DNA of 64,000 bases from CAVSRC01 sp963743015. Its GTDB lineage: Bacteria; Pseudomonadota; Alphaproteobacteria; Rhizobiales; Kaistiaceae. Under the pieces are notes generated by a model. It was given only the letters and a program-made list of their open reading frames with translations. It searched no databases and was not told where the DNA came from. Position 1 is the first letter of the stretch, and each line of letters starts with the position of its first letter. Below are positions 34,154-44,118 of the stretch, in pieces. The position numbers were made by a program, and so were the translations under genes. Where the stretch lies: assembly GCA_963743015.1 (NCBI GenBank), contig CAVUOD010000014.1, forward strand, positions 1 through 64,000. The letters run 5' to 3'.

Positions 34154-35026
34154 ATGGCAAACGTCGCCTTCATCGGCCTCGGCGTGATGGGCTATCCGAT
34201 GGCCGGACATCTGGCCAGGCGCGGCGGCCATCAGGTGACCGTCTACAACCGCAACGTCGCCAAGGCGGCGAAGTGGGCGTCGGAAAATCCCGGCAAGACG
34301 GCGGCGACGCCGCGCGAGGCGGCGACCGGCGCGGACTTCGTCTTCTCCTGCGTCGGCAACGACGACGACCTGCGCTCGGTGACGCTCGGGCCGGACGGCG
34401 CCTTTGCCGGCATGAGGGCGGGCGCGATCTTCATCGACAACACCACGGCGTCGGCGATCGTGGCCTACGAGCTTTATGCGGTGGCCAGGGAGATGGACAT
34501 CGGCTTCCTCGATGCGCCGGTCTCCGGCGGCCAGGCGGGTGCCGAGAACGGCCAGCTCACCGTCATGGTCGGCGGCGACCAGGACGTCTTCGACAAGGCC
34601 AGGCCGGTGATCGACTGCTACGCCAGGATGGTCGGCCTGATGGGGCCGGCCGGGGCCGGGCAGCTCACCAAGATGGTCAACCAGATCTGCATCGCCGGTC
34701 TGATCCAGGGGCTCTCCGAGGGCATTCATTTCGCCAAGAAGGCGGGCCTCGACGTCGAGCAGGTGATCGGCGTGATCTCCAAGGGCGCGGCGCAATCCTG
34801 GCAGATGGACCACCGTTCCAAGACGATGAATGCCGGCGCGTTCGATCACGGCTTCGCCGTCGACTGGATGCGCAAGGATCTCGCCATCGCCATCGAAGAG
34901 GCGCGGCGCAACGGCGCCAAGCTGCCGGTGACGGCGCTGGTCGACCAGTTCTACGCCGAGGTGCAGGCGATGGGCGGCAAACGCTGGGACACCTCCAGCC
35001 TGATCGCCCGGCTGGAGAAGGATTAG
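34154..35026 (+). CDS. 3-hydroxyisobutyrate dehydrogenase-family oxidoreductase
   Basis: A 290-residue NAD(P)-dependent beta-hydroxyacid dehydrogenase (MmsB/GarR/GlxR group). N-terminal VAFIGLGVMGYPMAGHLARR; substrate-binding signature DAPVSGGQAGAENGQLTVMV; catalytic lysine in GAGQLTKMVNQICIAGLIQG. Length and motif order are normal. GGAGG lies just upstream. It lies 54 bp after the amino-acid permease and may process an imported compound or valine-pathway 3-hydroxyisobutyrate; the substrate is not decided by the sequence. Confidence 0.9.
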   Translation: MANVAFIGLGVMGYPMAGHLARRGGHQVTVYNRNVAKAAKWASENPGKTAATPREAATGADFVFSCVGNDDDLRSVTLGPDGAFAGMRAGAIFIDNTTASAIVAYELYAVAREMDIGFLDAPVSGGQAGAENGQLTVMVGGDQDVFDKARPVIDCYARMVGLMGPAGAGQLTKMVNQICIAGLIQGLSEGIHFAKKAGLDVEQVIGVISKGAAQSWQMDHRSKTMNAGAFDHGFAVDWMRKDLAIAIEEARRNGAKLPVTALVDQFYAEVQAMGGKRWDTSSLIARLEKD

Positions 35027-35044
35027 GCGCGGGCTCCTCGCGGG

Positions 35045-35272
35045 AACCTAGTCCGTCCTCACCGTCATCCTCCGCCGAGCGAAGCGAGAGCGGGGGATCG
35101 CTTTCCTGCAGCACGATATTTGCCGTGTCTGCCGCAGCCGATCCTCCGGTCCCGGCTTCGCCGTGCCGGAGGATGACCGAGGGAATGGGGTGCTCGCAGT
35201 CCGTGGCCCGGATGGAGCCCCCGGGTCGCACCTTCGATGCGCCCAAGGGTGAACTCCGCGTAATCCGGGACG
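35045..35272. repeat. Intergenic repeat region including copy D
   Basis: The 278-bp gap between convergent genes holds no gene. GTCATCCTCCGCCGAGCGAA (from 35065) and an inverted CGGAGGATGAC near 35177 form one palindromic unit. TGGCCCGGATGGAGC (35204) and GCGTAATCCGGGA (ending 35270) match the ends of the repeat at 8039, separated by about 40 extra bases. It looks like nested palindromic elements. Confidence 0.5.
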
Positions 35273-35304
35273 GCAGTCTCGCAATGCGCTTCGCGCCTTG
35301 CCGG

Positions 35305-36264
35305 CTACGACGCCGAGGCCAGCAGCTCGCGCAGTTTCGCCAGGTGCTGGTGGTAGATCGCCTCGTTGGCGATGTCCTGGTTGAAGACGTTGTCGTCCTC
35401 GATCCTGAACTTGTCGGTGTTGCGGTGGTTGAACAGTGCCCGGCCCTCTCGGTCGCGCTGGACCATGACGGTGCCGCCACCCCATTTGTGCTGGTCGTTG
35501 GGCCGTCCCATGTGGAACGGGCCGTAGGGCATGAAGCCGAAGGGGACGCCATCGGGATCGGCAAGATGGTCGAAACCGGTGAGCTTGCCGCCCGCCTTGG
35601 CGGCAGCGAGGTTCTGCCAGGCAAGGCGGAAGGTGTCCTTGTCCCCCCAGACATAGCGATAATAGACGTCCGAACGGCGGTTGAAGTGCAGGACCAGGCC
35701 GAGCTCCGACCAGCAGCGCTCCTTGTCGATCAGAAGCTGGCCGGTCTCGAACTCCTCGGCATCGTTGGGCGGAACGTTGAAGACGCCCCACACATCGGCC
35801 GAGGGGTGCCACACCGAGCAGCGGTCGACGCCGAACACGTCCCGCCAGAACAGCGAACCCTTCGCCTGGTATTCCGGATCGTCGAAGAGGAAGGACGGGT
35901 CGCGCAGCGGGAAGCTGTCGCAATCGATCCACAGGACCTCGCGAAAGCGCGCCCGCCAGATCGAATAGGGCTTCATGCCGAAGCGGACGACGTCGTCGTC
36001 GAGCTGCCTGAGGGTGAGCGGCAGGCCGAGCCCTTCGACCAGCGCGCGGTGGCGGTCGGAAAGCTCGCCAGGACGGTGGAATCCTTCGATGGGAAGGGTC
36101 ACATTGAGGCGCTTGAGTTCCGACAGGAGCACCCAGCAGGAGGCGAATTCGCGGTCGAAAACGGTGGTGACGATCCCCTTGCCGCTATGCTCCTTCGGCT
36201 GTCTGGCGAACATCTGCACCGCCATTTGCTGGGCTTCGTGAAGGCGCTGCAGGTCGCGATCCAA
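35305..36264 (-). CDS. Mannosyltransferase-like glycosyltransferase (GT71-like)
   Basis: About 319 residues. GKGIVTTVFDREFASCWVLL opens the domain. The key stretch is VLWIDCDSFPLRDPSFLFDD with a DxD-type DCD motif, followed by GSLFWRDVFGVD, GQLLIDKERCWSELGLVLHF and FRLAWQNLAA. This is the pattern of fungal-type alpha-mannosyltransferases (Mannosyl_trans3/GT71), known sporadically in bacteria. Start choice: TTG at 36264 has AAAGGGA well placed; an ATG at 36300 would add 12 residues but overlaps the start of the divergent gene at 36299. No signal peptide. Role probably in glycan or exopolysaccharide decoration; acceptor unknown. Confidence 0.7.
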   Translation of the reverse strand: MDRDLQRLHEAQQMAVQMFARQPKEHSGKGIVTTVFDREFASCWVLLSELKRLNVTLPIEGFHRPGELSDRHRALVEGLGLPLTLRQLDDDVVRFGMKPYSIWRARFREVLWIDCDSFPLRDPSFLFDDPEYQAKGSLFWRDVFGVDRCSVWHPSADVWGVFNVPPNDAEEFETGQLLIDKERCWSELGLVLHFNRRSDVYYRYVWGDKDTFRLAWQNLAAAKAGGKLTGFDHLADPDGVPFGFMPYGPFHMGRPNDQHKWGGGTVMVQRDREGRALFNHRNTDKFRIEDDNVFNQDIANEAIYHQHLAKLRELLASAS

Positions 36265-36298
36265 GGAAATCCCTTTCGATGGGGCGGGAGGCGGTGAC

Positions 36299-37060
36299 AT
36301 GGCGAGAGCCTCGGCAAGTAGGCCATCCGGGCGGCGGAGCGTCAATGCGGCGAGCGGCAGCCCACCCGACGACCCGGCCGCGGCAGCCAATGCCATCGTC
36401 GCCGCGTTGCAGGCCGCCGGCACGGCGGAGAACCGGGCCGGCATGGCGCGCTTCGGCATCACCGGCAACACGGCCGGCGTATCGCTGGCCGCGATGAAGC
36501 CGATCGCGCGCCGCTACGCGCGCAATCACGCATTGGCCGCGGCGTTGTGGCGGAGCGGCCTGCACGAGGCGCGCATCATGGCCTGCGACCTCGACGAGCC
36601 GGCCAAGGTGACAGCGGAGCAGATGGACGCCTGGGCAGCGGATTTCGACAACTGGGCGCTCTGTGACGGCGCCTGTCTGCATCTCTTCGTCAAGACGCCC
36701 TTCGTCGAAGACAAGATCCGGCAATGGGCCAAGGACGAGCGCGAATATGTGCGGCGCGCCGCCTTCTCGTTCATCGCCGTCTACGCCGTTCACGGAAAGA
36801 CGATTCCGGACAGTGTCTTCGCGGGCTTTCTTGAACTGGTCGAGCGACATGCGACCGACCCGCGCAACTATGTGCGCAAGGCGGTCAGCTGGGCCCTCCG
36901 GCAGATCGGCAAGCACTCCCAGGCACTGCACCGCCCGGCGCTGGCGCTGGCACGCAAGCTGGCGGCTTCCGACGACCGGTCGGCGCGCTGGATCGGCAGG
37001 GACGCGGTGAAGGAGTTGACCGACCCCAAGCAGCTCGCGCGGCTCAAGGCGCGCGGCTGA
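36299..37060 (+). CDS. DNA alkylation repair protein (AlkD-like HEAT repeats)
   Basis: A 253-residue helical protein of the AlkD family of HEAT-like-repeat DNA glycosylases. Repeats show VSLAAMKPIARRYARNHALA, LWRSGLHEARIMACDLDEP and YVRRAAFSFIAVYAVHGK; the C-terminus has NYVRKAVSWALRQIGKHS. GGGAGG is placed eight bases before the ATG. Excises N3- and N7-alkyl purines from DNA in the family. Convergent with the Lrp gene, only three bases apart. Confidence 0.88.
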   Translation: MARASASRPSGRRSVNAASGSPPDDPAAAANAIVAALQAAGTAENRAGMARFGITGNTAGVSLAAMKPIARRYARNHALAAALWRSGLHEARIMACDLDEPAKVTAEQMDAWAADFDNWALCDGACLHLFVKTPFVEDKIRQWAKDEREYVRRAAFSFIAVYAVHGKTIPDSVFAGFLELVERHATDPRNYVRKAVSWALRQIGKHSQALHRPALALARKLAASDDRSARWIGRDAVKELTDPKQLARLKARG

Positions 37061-37063
37061 CCG

Positions 37064-37561
37064 TCAGGACGCCCTGGCCTTTTCCTTGTCCTTGTCGAGG
37101 GTGACGTAGCTCAGCGGAAGCTCGGTCGTGTACTTGATCTGCTCCATGGCGAAGGTGGTCGACACGTCGGCGATGTCGATGCGCGCGATCAGCCGCCTGT
37201 AGAGATTGTCGTACGCCTCGATGTCGGGGACGACGATGCGCAGCAGATAATCCACCTGCCCGGCCATGCGGTAGAATTCGACGATTTCGGGGAAGTCGCG
37301 GATCACTTCGGCGAAGCGGCGCAGCCACTCGTCATTGTGCTGGTTGGTGGTGATGGCGACGAAGGCCGTCACCTTGGTGTTCACCTTCTTCGGGTCGAGC
37401 AGCGCCACCCGGCCGGTGATCACCCCCTCCTCCTCGAGCTTCTGGATGCGGCGCCAGCAGGGCGTCGTCGACAGCCCCACGCGGCGGCCGATCTCGGCGA
37501 CGGGAACCGTGGCATCCTCCTGCAGGATCTGCAGGATCTTGCGGTCGAGGCGGTCGATCAT
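37064..37561 (-). CDS. Lrp/AsnC-family transcriptional regulator
   Basis: A 165-residue regulator. The N-terminal HTH reads LDRKILQILQEDATVPVAEI with recognition part RVGLSTTPCWRRIQKLEEEG; the C-terminal RAM domain reads VTAFVAITTNQHNDEWLRRF and VDYLLRIVVPDIEAYDNLY. It senses amino acids or related small molecules as an octamer or similar assembly. Two palindromes of matching sequence lie just upstream (37596-37650), likely autoregulatory. Nearby candidate targets are the amino-acid importer (31647), putA or the dehydrogenase genes; none is proven. Confidence 0.94.
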   Translation of the reverse strand: MIDRLDRKILQILQEDATVPVAEIGRRVGLSTTPCWRRIQKLEEEGVITGRVALLDPKKVNTKVTAFVAITTNQHNDEWLRRFAEVIRDFPEIVEFYRMAGQVDYLLRIVVPDIEAYDNLYRRLIARIDIADVSTTFAMEQIKYTTELPLSYVTLDKDKEKARAS

Positions 37562-37595
37562 GCCTTCATTCCTCGCGAACGATCCGGTTTCGCCC

Positions 37596-37650
37596 GGAAT
37601 ATTTTTCCATCCAGGCGCAAAAGACCGGCGTCTATAGGAACAATATTCCT
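37596..37650 (-). promoter_or_regulatory. Paired palindromic operators upstream of the Lrp gene
   Basis: GGAATATTTTTCC (37596-37608) is GGAA-N5-TTCC, and AGGAACAATATTCCT (37636-37650) is AGGAA-N5-TTCCT. The AT-rich centres and the same GGAA/TTCC arms suit Lrp/AsnC dimers. Centres are 41 bp apart, close to four helical turns, so both sites face the same side of the DNA. They lie 35-90 bp before the start codon. Confidence 0.55.
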
Positions 37651-37655
37651 CGATG

Positions 37656-38318
37656 TCAATTCGTGGCGGACCCCAGCCGGTCGGCGACGGCCTTCCTCAC
37701 CGCGGGCAGCAGGTCGCTCTCGAACCAAGGGTTCCTCCTGATCCAGGCGTTGTTGCGCCATGACGGATGGGGCAGCGGGATGGCTGTCGGCCGGGTCGCG
37801 GCGGCCATGATCTGGCGCCAGGCGGCGACGGTCTCGGTCAGTGTCTTGCGCTTGAGCGGACCGAGATGCCAGGCATGGGCGTAGGAGCCGACGGCGAGCA
37901 GCAGCTCGATACGCGGCAGCGCCGCGAACAGCTCCGCCCGCCAGGCCGGCGCGCATTCGCGCCGCGGCGGCAGGTCGGCACCGCGCGCGTCCTGCCCCGG
38001 GAAGCAGAAGCCCATGGGCACGATGGCGATGCGGCTGACGTCGTAGAAGGTGTCGGCGTCGAGCCCCAACCAGGCGCGCAGGCGGTCGCCGGACGGGTCG
38101 GTGAAGGGCACGCCCGAGGCATGGACGCGCGTGCCCGGTGCCTGGCCGACGATGCAGATCGTCGCGCTCGGCGAGACGCTGAGCACCGGGCGCGGCTCGT
38201 GCGGCAGCGGCGCGCCAAGCGGCCGCTCGCGGCAGATGCGGCAGGCGCGAATGGCGCCGACCACCCGGTCGAGATCGCCCGCCCGGTCAACACCCTGCCC
38301 CATCTCACGTTTGCCCAT
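37656..38318 (-). CDS. Uracil-DNA glycosylase family protein
   Basis: About 220 residues from the ATG at 38318. Conserved motif ICIVGQAPGTRVHASGVPFT followed by DPSGDRLRAWLG, the catalytic pocket of family 4/5-like uracil-DNA glycosylases; late motif PLPHPSWRN. Cysteines in ACRICRERPLG and again in GFCFPGQ and RRECAPAW could bind a 4Fe-4S cluster as in thermophile-type UDGs. Removes uracil from DNA in base-excision repair. A DNA-repair neighbour (AlkD-like) lies 600 bp away. Confidence 0.85.
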   Translation of the reverse strand: MGKREMGQGVDRAGDLDRVVGAIRACRICRERPLGAPLPHEPRPVLSVSPSATICIVGQAPGTRVHASGVPFTDPSGDRLRAWLGLDADTFYDVSRIAIVPMGFCFPGQDARGADLPPRRECAPAWRAELFAALPRIELLLAVGSYAHAWHLGPLKRKTLTETVAAWRQIMAAATRPTAIPLPHPSWRNNAWIRRNPWFESDLLPAVRKAVADRLGSATN

Positions 38319-38429
38319 GATTAACCATGATGTTGAGCAGCAAATTAAACCTCTTCTGCGATCTTCACGCCTCGGCTCCTGCTGTGATCCTCTCAGGGAG
38401 TCATTATTCGGGGCCACGCGCATATCAAC

Positions 38430-39974
<1,545 letters not shown>

Positions 39975-40069
39975 GCTGAGCAGCCATATGTACGGCCCTG
40001 GTTTTGGGGTCCTCTCCCCCCTTGCGGGGTGCTTTGAAGTTCACGCAGAAGCTCTTTGCAATCAGCGGC

Positions 40070-41095
40070 TCAGCCGTCCTTGTTCGACACGCCGGCGGAC
40101 TCGAAGGTCGCCATGCCGGCATGCAGCTCCGCGGCCGCCTTGACGATGCCGGCAGCGAGCGCGGCGCCGGTCCCCTCGCCGAGCCGCATGCCGAGGTCGA
40201 GGAGGGGCGCCTTGCCCATGCGCTCCAGGGCGCGGCGGTGGGCCGGCTCGGCGGAAACGTGGCCGAACAGGCAATGGTCGAGCGCGCGCTCGTCCATGGC
40301 GAAGAGCACGGCGGCGGCGGCGCTGGCGACATAGCCATCGACGATGACCGGCACGCGGTTGAGCCGGGCGGCGAGGATCGCTCCGCTCATGGCGGCGATT
40401 TCGCGCCCGCCCAGGCGGCGCAAGACCTCCAGAGGATCGTCGAGGTGACCGGCATGGCAGGCCAGCGCCGCGGCAACGGCGTCGCGCTTGCGCTTGAGCC
40501 CGTCATCGTCGACCCCGGTGCCCGGGCCGACCCAATCGCCGGGTTCGCCGCCGAACAGGCCGCAATAGATCGCGGCGGCAACGGTGGTGTTGGCGATGCC
40601 CATCTCGCCGATGGCAAGCAGATCGACCCCCTCGATCGCCTCCATGCCATAGGCGATGGTCCCGGCGCACATCCGCTCGTCGAGCGCCGCTTCCACCGTG
40701 ATGTCGCCGGTCGGCAGGTCGAGGGCCAGATCGAAGACCTTCAGGCCGAGATTGTTGACCCGGCAGATCTGGTTGATGGCGGCACCGCCGCCCGAGAAGT
40801 TCTCCACCATCTGCTTGGTGACGGCAGCCGGATAGGCCGAGACGCCGCGGGCGGCGACGCCGTGATTGCCGGCGAAGACGGCGACCAGCGGCTGGGTGAC
40901 CATCGGCGGCACCCTGCCCTGCCATGCGGCCAGCCATTCGGCGATGTCCTCCAGCCGGCCGAGCGAGCCCGGCGGCTTGGTCAGCGTCGCGTCGTGGGCG
41001 CGCGCCGCTGCCGCGGCTTGCGCGTCCGGTCCGGGCATGGCGGCAACAAGGGCGCGGATATCGTCGAAGGGAAGCCCGCTGGCGGAAGATGTCAT
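40070..41095 (-). CDS. cobT: Nicotinate-nucleotide:dimethylbenzimidazole phosphoribosyltransferase
   Basis: A 341-residue cytosolic enzyme forming alpha-ribazole phosphate for the lower ligand of cobalamin. Substrate region KPPGSLGRLEDIAEWLAAWQ; VAVFAGNHGVAARGVSAYP; FSGGGAAINQICR; GEMGIANTTVAAAIYCGLFG; and the catalytic glutamate in DLGMRLGEGTGAALA near the C-terminus. Full length for CobT. It is divergent from cobS with 113 bp between; the two act in consecutive steps of nucleotide-loop assembly. No cobalamin riboswitch is seen in that gap. Confidence 0.96.
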   Translation of the reverse strand: MTSSASGLPFDDIRALVAAMPGPDAQAAAAARAHDATLTKPPGSLGRLEDIAEWLAAWQGRVPPMVTQPLVAVFAGNHGVAARGVSAYPAAVTKQMVENFSGGGAAINQICRVNNLGLKVFDLALDLPTGDITVEAALDERMCAGTIAYGMEAIEGVDLLAIGEMGIANTTVAAAIYCGLFGGEPGDWVGPGTGVDDDGLKRKRDAVAAALACHAGHLDDPLEVLRRLGGREIAAMSGAILAARLNRVPVIVDGYVASAAAAVLFAMDERALDHCLFGHVSAEPAHRRALERMGKAPLLDLGMRLGEGTGAALAAGIVKAAAELHAGMATFESAGVSNKDG

Positions 41096-41208
41096 TCGGG
41101 CCTCAAAATCGCAGAAAACGAGGAATCGTCCGGGCCGCCGTTGGCCTGGTCGCGGCAAGGTTCTATAACCACGGCGCTGCCGGTCGCAAGCGACGAGTCC
41201 CTGGGACC

Positions 41209-42003
41209 ATGAGCGAGACGAACCCGTTTCCGGACCCCGATAGGTTTGTCGGCGACCTGAAGTCGTCGCTCGCCTTCCTGACCCGCGTGCCGGCCGGCTG
41301 GCTCGGCGTCGATCCCGATATCCGGCCGCATTTCCGGCGTGCCGCCGGCCTCTTCCCGGTCGTCGGCCTGCTTGTCGGGATCGCCGGCGGCATCGTCCTT
41401 GTCGTTGCCGGCGCCATCGGCGTGCCGCCGCTGGTCGCCGCAGCCCTCGCCGTGGCGACGACCATGGGGCTGACCGGCGCCCTGCACGAAGACGGGCTTG
41501 CCGACGTGGCCGACAGCCTGGGCGGGGCAACGGCCGAGCGCCGGCTGGAGATCATGCATGACAGCCGCATCGGCAGCTTTGGCGCCGCCGCGCTGGTACT
41601 GTCACTGGTCATCCGGATCGCCTGTCTGGCAGCCATCATCGGCGCCGGCGTGGTCCACGCGGCGATCGCTCTGGCGCTTGCCGAGGGCATTTCGCGGGCG
41701 GCGCTGGTGCGCCTGTGGCACGAACTGCCGCCGGCCGAGGACGGCGGGCTTGCCCACGACACCGGCCCGCCCGACAACAACGCCATGGTGCTGGCGCTGG
41801 CTACGGCGGCGGTTCTCGCCGTGGTCGCAATTCCCGTTGTCGGCCTCAGGCCGGCCGTGCTCGCCGCTGTTCTGGCCGCATTGGCCACCTATATCTTCAC
41901 GCGACTGACCGCGCAGGCGGTCGGCGGCCGCACCGGCGATACCCTCGGCGCCTGCCAGCAGGTGGCGCTGGTGGCATGGCTGATCGGCGCCGCGACGCTG
42001 TGA
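41209..42003 (+). CDS. cobS: Adenosylcobinamide-GDP ribazoletransferase
   Basis: A 264-residue polytopic membrane protein joining alpha-ribazole (phosphate) to adenosylcobinamide-GDP. Starts with SSLAFLTRVPAGWLGVD; the signature GALHEDGLADVADSLGG and the following IMHDSRIGSFGAAALVLSLV are diagnostic. The C-terminal helices end GGRTGDTLGACQQVALVAW. Also called CobV in alphaproteobacteria. Divergent from cobT. Confidence 0.96.
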   Translation: MSETNPFPDPDRFVGDLKSSLAFLTRVPAGWLGVDPDIRPHFRRAAGLFPVVGLLVGIAGGIVLVVAGAIGVPPLVAAALAVATTMGLTGALHEDGLADVADSLGGATAERRLEIMHDSRIGSFGAAALVLSLVIRIACLAAIIGAGVVHAAIALALAEGISRAALVRLWHELPPAEDGGLAHDTGPPDNNAMVLALATAAVLAVVAIPVVGLRPAVLAAVLAALATYIFTRLTAQAVGGRTGDTLGACQQVALVAWLIGAATL

Positions 42004-42029
42004 TCGCCGGATAATCCCGACGCTGCCCC

Positions 42030-42221
42030 ATGATCTCACCTTGCACCAAGCTCTGCGCCATCGATCCCGGCACGCGCCTGTGTGCCGGTTGCGGACGGAC
42101 GCTGCCGGAGATCGGTCAGTGGGCGTCCTATTCCGACCACGAGCGGCAGCGCATCATGGCCGAGTTGCCTGAGCGGCTGGCGGCAGCATCGGCATCGCGG
42201 CAGCAAGAGCCCCGGCGATGA
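42030..42221 (+). CDS. DUF1289 Cys-rich protein
   Basis: 63 residues. Four cysteines in the DUF1289 order: SPCTKLCAIDPGTRLCAGC then GRTLPEIGQWASYSDHER, i.e. C-x3-C-x8-C-x2-C, likely binding a metal or Fe-S cluster. It lies 26 bp after cobS and overlaps the next gene by four bases (ATGA), so it is probably cotranscribed with both. Function unknown, widespread in proteobacteria. Confidence 0.92.
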   Translation: MISPCTKLCAIDPGTRLCAGCGRTLPEIGQWASYSDHERQRIMAELPERLAAASASRQQEPRR

Positions 42222-42934
42222 ATCGACCGCCGCGGCTGTTCTTCTGGCTCGTGCTTCTGCTCGTCGCGGCCGGCTTCGCCGCATTGGCGGTCATGCTGGC
42301 GCCGTCCTTCGGCTTCGACATGTCCTCCGGCGGCCCTGTCCGCCTGGTCTATTTCGTCGCCCTGCTGCTGTTCGTCAGCTCGGCACTGATCGGCCGCGTG
42401 CGTGGCCGCGAGGTGGTGCGCGCCGTCCTCGGCTGGGGGGCGATCCTCATCGTGCTGGTCGGCGCCTATGCCTATCGCAGTGAGCTTGCCGGCGTCGGCG
42501 GACGCCTGCTCGGCGTGCTCGTGCCGGGCATTCCGATCAGCGGGCAGCTCACCGGCGAGGGCGGCAACAGCGTGGTCATCATGCGCAACGGCGACGGTCA
42601 TTTCGCCGTGCGTGCCGGCGTCGACGGCGTGGCGATGATGATGCTGGTCGATACCGGCGCCAGCCTGGTGACGCTGACGCCGGCGGACGCCGCGGCCATC
42701 GGCATCGACACGACGAAGCTCGACTTCGGCATGCCGATCGAGACCGCCAACGGGACGATCCGCGCCGCTCCGATCACCATTCACCGCATCAGCATCGGAA
42801 CCATCGACCGCGACAACATCAAGGCGCTGGTCGCCCCGCCGGGCACGCTTCAGGAGAGCCTGCTCGGCATGAGCTTCCTCAATTCGCTGTCCGGCTATGC
42901 GATCTCGGGCGACCGGCTGGTGCTGAAGCCTTAG
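42218..42934 (+). CDS. Membrane-anchored retropepsin-like aspartic protease (TIGR02281 type)
   Basis: 238 residues. Two to three N-terminal TM helices (LFFWLVLLLVAAGFAALAVM, LVYFVALLLFVSSALIG, GWGAILIVLVGAYAY) precede a periplasmic protease domain with active-site motif MMLVDTGASLVTLTPADA and the closing motif LGMSFLNSLSGYAISGDRL. Such half-size aspartyl proteases work as dimers. Coupled to the DUF1289 gene by an ATGA overlap. Natural substrate unknown. Confidence 0.88.
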   Translation: MNRPPRLFFWLVLLLVAAGFAALAVMLAPSFGFDMSSGGPVRLVYFVALLLFVSSALIGRVRGREVVRAVLGWGAILIVLVGAYAYRSELAGVGGRLLGVLVPGIPISGQLTGEGGNSVVIMRNGDGHFAVRAGVDGVAMMMLVDTGASLVTLTPADAAAIGIDTTKLDFGMPIETANGTIRAAPITIHRISIGTIDRDNIKALVAPPGTLQESLLGMSFLNSLSGYAISGDRLVLKP

Positions 42935-43001
42935 CCCGCATGAAGCGAAGCGAGATGCGGGGCAGTTCCGTCGCGGATTGCGCTGCGCTCCGTCCGGGCC
43001 A
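42935..43001 (-). repeat. Intergenic palindromic repeat, copy C
   Basis: CCCGCAT (42935) and ATGCGGG (42955-42961) form a hairpin; CGCGGATTGCGCTGCGCTCC then GTCCGGGCCA completes the element. It is the inverted counterpart of 8039-8106 and fills the gap between the protease and dusA genes. Confidence 0.7.
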
Positions 43002-43006
43002 CAGCC

Positions 43007-44032
43007 CTAGCCGAGGCTCTCCGCCAGGCTGGCATAGATGGCGGCCTGCGTCGCATGTGCGGGCGTGACCGCAGCCAGGGCCTCCTGAACGACATCGAGG
43101 CCCGCGTCCGGCTTGACCGAGCCGACGGTGAGGATGCGGCGCCAGGCGCGGGCGCCCGGAGCGCCGTGGAACAGGCCGAGCATGTGGCGTGTGATGTGCG
43201 ACAGGCGCGTGCCGCGGGCAAGCTCCGCCGCGATATAGGGCAGCATCGCGGCGACGGCCTCATGCGGCTCGGGGCCGCCGCCGGCGCCATAGAAGCGTCG
43301 GTCGATATCGGCAAGGATGGCCGGCGTGTGATAGGCGGCACGGCCGAGCATGACGCCGTCGACATGGGCGAGATGGCCCGCCGCCTCATCGAGCGTGGCG
43401 ATGCCGCCATTGATGCCGACAAACATGTCGGGAAGCCGGCGCTTGAGCCGATAGACGCGATCGTAGTCGAGCGGCGGGACGTCGCGGTTCTCTTTCGGCG
43501 ACAGGCCCTCCAGCCACGCCTTGCGGGCGTGAACCCAGATCGCGTCGGTGCCGGCGGCGACCACCGCGTCCGCCAGCGCGTCCAGCGCAGCCTCAGGGTC
43601 CTGCTCATCGACGCCGAGGCGGCACTTGACCGTCACCGGAATGGAGACGGCCGCCTTCATGGCAGCCACGGCCTCGCCCACCAGCAACGGGGAGCGCATG
43701 AGGCAGGCGCCGAAGGTGCCGGACTGAACGCGGTCGGACGGACAGCCGACATTGAGATTGATCTCGTCATAGCCGAAGCCGGCGGCGATGCGCGCGGCTT
43801 CCGCCAGCTTGCCGGGCTCGGCGCCGCCGAGCTGGATGGCAAGCGGGTGCTCTTCCGGCGCGAAGCCGATCAGGCGTTGCCGGTCGCCGTGGATGACGGC
43901 GTCGGCGGTGACCATCTCGGTATAGAGCAGCGCGCGGCGGGTCAGCTGCCGATGGAACATGCGGCAGTGCCGGTCGGTCCAATCCATCATCGGAGCGACG
44001 GCAAACCTGTATGCCTGATAGTGCTCAAGCAT
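43007..44032 (-). CDS. dusA: tRNA-dihydrouridine(20/20a) synthase DusA
   Basis: 341 residues from the ATG at 44032. FMN TIM barrel: RFAVAPMMDWTDRHCRMFHR, LLYTEMVTADAVIHGD, and the catalytic cysteine in LNVGCPSDRVQSGTFGACLM. Then VTVKCRLGVDEQDPEAAL, FVGINGGIATLDEA and MLGRAAYHTPAILADIDRRF, all DusA-specific rather than DusB/C. Reduces U20/U20a in the tRNA D-loop with NADPH. Convergent with the protease gene. Confidence 0.95.
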   Translation of the reverse strand: MLEHYQAYRFAVAPMMDWTDRHCRMFHRQLTRRALLYTEMVTADAVIHGDRQRLIGFAPEEHPLAIQLGGAEPGKLAEAARIAAGFGYDEINLNVGCPSDRVQSGTFGACLMRSPLLVGEAVAAMKAAVSIPVTVKCRLGVDEQDPEAALDALADAVVAAGTDAIWVHARKAWLEGLSPKENRDVPPLDYDRVYRLKRRLPDMFVGINGGIATLDEAAGHLAHVDGVMLGRAAYHTPAILADIDRRFYGAGGGPEPHEAVAAMLPYIAAELARGTRLSHITRHMLGLFHGAPGARAWRRILTVGSVKPDAGLDVVQEALAAVTPAHATQAAIYASLAESLG

Positions 44033-44118
44033 CCCTGCCCCACCCACGCCAATGTTCGCGACAGGCAAGCCCGCATGCGGCGACAATGGACTTCTGCTGT
44101 TCTCTCCGCATGGCTGGA

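Noticed and set aside
33091..36297. Plus-strand open frame of 1068 codons
   Set aside because: It crosses the second permease and dehydrogenase genes out of frame and the glycosyltransferase gene antisense; no recognisable domain.
38319..38429. CtrA sites upstream of the PdhS-like kinase
   Set aside because: TTAA half-sites at 38319 and 38345 are too far apart for the TTAA-N7-TTAA spacing; a single GAGTC could be chance.
39995..40045. Possible terminator downstream of the histidine kinase
   Set aside because: CCCCC and GGGG stretches can pair only weakly and no T-tract follows; not strong enough to list.
41096..41208. Cobalamin riboswitch between cobT and cobS
   Set aside because: No B12-box-like core sequence is visible and 113 bp is too short for a full riboswitch plus promoters in both directions.
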